A stretch of DNA of 22,075 nt, taken from positions 1 through 22,075 of the IMG/VR virus record IMGVR_UViG_3300009181_000396; one strand, given 5' to 3'. The stretch is from a virus. The position numbers and the translations under genes are program-made. Below the pieces are notes generated by a model. It made no database searches and had not been told where the DNA came from. It saw only the letters and a list, made by a program, of their open reading frames with translations. This document shows, piece after piece, positions 21,444 through 22,075 of this stretch (positions are counted from its first letter, which is position 1; each line of letters starts with the position of its first letter).

Positions 21444-21773
21444 TTATTTCTCGTTTGTTTCAGCTCTTTTTAGAGCCACCTTTCCGAGATATTCCTGCTT
21501 TTCGATGAAAGCCACGAAATCCCGAACCCCAGCAACAAAATGTGCGTTGCTAATCCTGTCAGCGTCTGTCTTGTCGTCTTCCAGTCGCTCCAATATGTAA
21601 AACCTGTAAAGGTTGAACATCAATGCAAAATCCTCGTTCCTAAGGAGGCGGCTGGCGCACTCCCCATTTTGTAAAACCAGCGTTCTCTGATCGTGCGTGG
21701 CCTCCTTAAATGTATGTTCTGTTCGTGTCCTTCGGTTAAAGGCTTCACGGATTTTCAATACCAAGCTTTTCAT
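21444..21773 (-). CDS. Small unknown phage protein between portal and scaffold
   Basis: A 109-residue protein with no family I recognise. The N-terminus is basic (KIREAFNRRTRTEH). The middle is predicted to be helical, with aromatic residues (FALMFNLYRFYILERL, about residues 48-63), and the C-terminus is charged (KVALKRAETNEK). The ATG start is preceded by an AAGGAT ribosome site in the 11-base gap after the portal-like gene. It lies between portal and scaffold and must be co-transcribed with them, so a minor role in head assembly is plausible. Nothing in the sequence shows a catalytic site, membrane segment or secretion signal. The function is unknown. Confidence 0.8.
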   Translation of the reverse strand: MKSLVLKIREAFNRRTRTEHTFKEATHDQRTLVLQNGECASRLLRNEDFALMFNLYRFYILERLEDDKTDADRISNAHFVAGVRDFVAFIEKQEYLGKVALKRAETNEK

Positions 21774-21784
21774 TTCTATCCTTT

Positions 21785-22075
21785 TTAATCAACTTGTACG
21801 GAAGTTAGCTTTCCACGATCAGCTGCCAACTGTTCAAAATAGTTGTCTGTGTCAATGTCTTCAGCTTTCTTAACCAGCAATGCTGTGTTGGCTGCTTTTT
21901 CGCCAGTGGTAGCTTTGTTAAGTTCCATCTTGGACTGCTTTTCTTGTTCGTCCATGCTTGGTGGTTTTTGCGCCTTAGACTGCATAATTCTTGCCGCCTC
22001 TTCAAGGGTTGGCAAATAAGCATCTACATCTTTTACGTTCAACACACGCAAGGTGTCTTCGTAAGGGCGGCGCAC
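21785..22075 (-). CDS. Probable portal protein, C-terminal fragment (5' end outside the window)
   Basis: This is an open frame from the window edge to a stop at 21785, giving 97 residues. The first codon in view (GTG) is an internal Val, not a start. The visible part reads RRPYEDTLRVLNVKDVDAYL and then a stretch rich in charged residues, Gln, Ala and Lys (about residues 30-70), as in the helical, hydrophilic C-terminus of portal (head-to-tail connector) proteins. The call rests mainly on position: it lies directly before a small gene, a scaffold and the major capsid protein, where the portal sits in podophages of this type. The next gene starts 11 bases after its stop. The core portal fold is outside the window, so identity is an inference. 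A minor head or internal protein is the alternative. Confidence 0.5.
   Translation of the reverse strand: MRRPYEDTLRVLNVKDVDAYLPTLEEAARIMQSKAQKPPSMDEQEKQSKMELNKATTGEKAANTALLVKKAEDIDTDNYFEQLAADRGKLTSVQVD

Overview
The window looks like the virion-structure region of a tailed bacteriophage (Caudoviricetes), most likely with a short, non-contractile tail. No tape-measure protein, tail sheath, tail tube or baseplate genes are visible. All recognised genes lie on the minus strand, tightly packed, with 1-4 nt stop/start overlaps (TAATG, ATGA). They therefore read from position 22075 down to position 1. The host is probably Gram-negative: one gene pair resembles the heptosyltransferase (GT9) superfold, and the style of the small genes recalls phages of freshwater bacteria. 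The host assignment is inference, not something the sequence proves.

Head module (22075 to about 16752): the C-terminal end of a probable portal protein, a small unknown protein, a scaffolding protein, an SU10/DUF5309-type major capsid protein, a probable head decoration or fibre protein, an unknown 165-residue protein, and an SU10-type head-tail adaptor. Two strong intrinsic terminators (19112-19141 and 18249-18279) bracket the decoration gene, so capsid expression is probably set apart from the genes downstream.

Fibre and modification module (16743 to 12293): a 788-residue fibre has two collagen-like (Gly-X-Ser) arms around a C1q/TNF-like globular domain and ends in an S74 intramolecular chaperone. 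Translationally coupled to it are a SAM methyltransferase, a GT2 glycosyltransferase whose C-terminus carries the first half of a GT9-like fold, and a separate ORF that is the second half of that GT9-like fold. The cassette sits between the fibre and the tail nozzle gene, as an inserted accessory block would.

Tail tip module (12264 to 7235): a nozzle-like protein, a 720-residue repeat-built tail protein, a short fibre-like protein, a glycine-rich adhesin-like protein and a small conserved-type protein. These are followed by an unusual enzyme with two tandem 2-oxoglutarate/Fe(II) oxygenase domains (7235-6132).

Internal/ejection module (6123 to 1): a low-complexity protein, several probable internal virion or DNA-ejection proteins with coiled-coil, Pro/Ala-rich and hydrophobic segments, a small coiled-coil plus transmembrane protein (holin- or XhlA-like), and an unknown protein cut by the window's left edge that may use a rare ATT start.

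The most notable theme is a collagen-like fibre encoded together with glycosyltransferases, a methyltransferase and a double 2OG oxygenase. This could be a phage system for modifying its own fibre or the host surface. No tRNA, CRISPR array, integrase, transposase or reverse transcriptase is visible, and no stretch over 100 bases lacks a gene.
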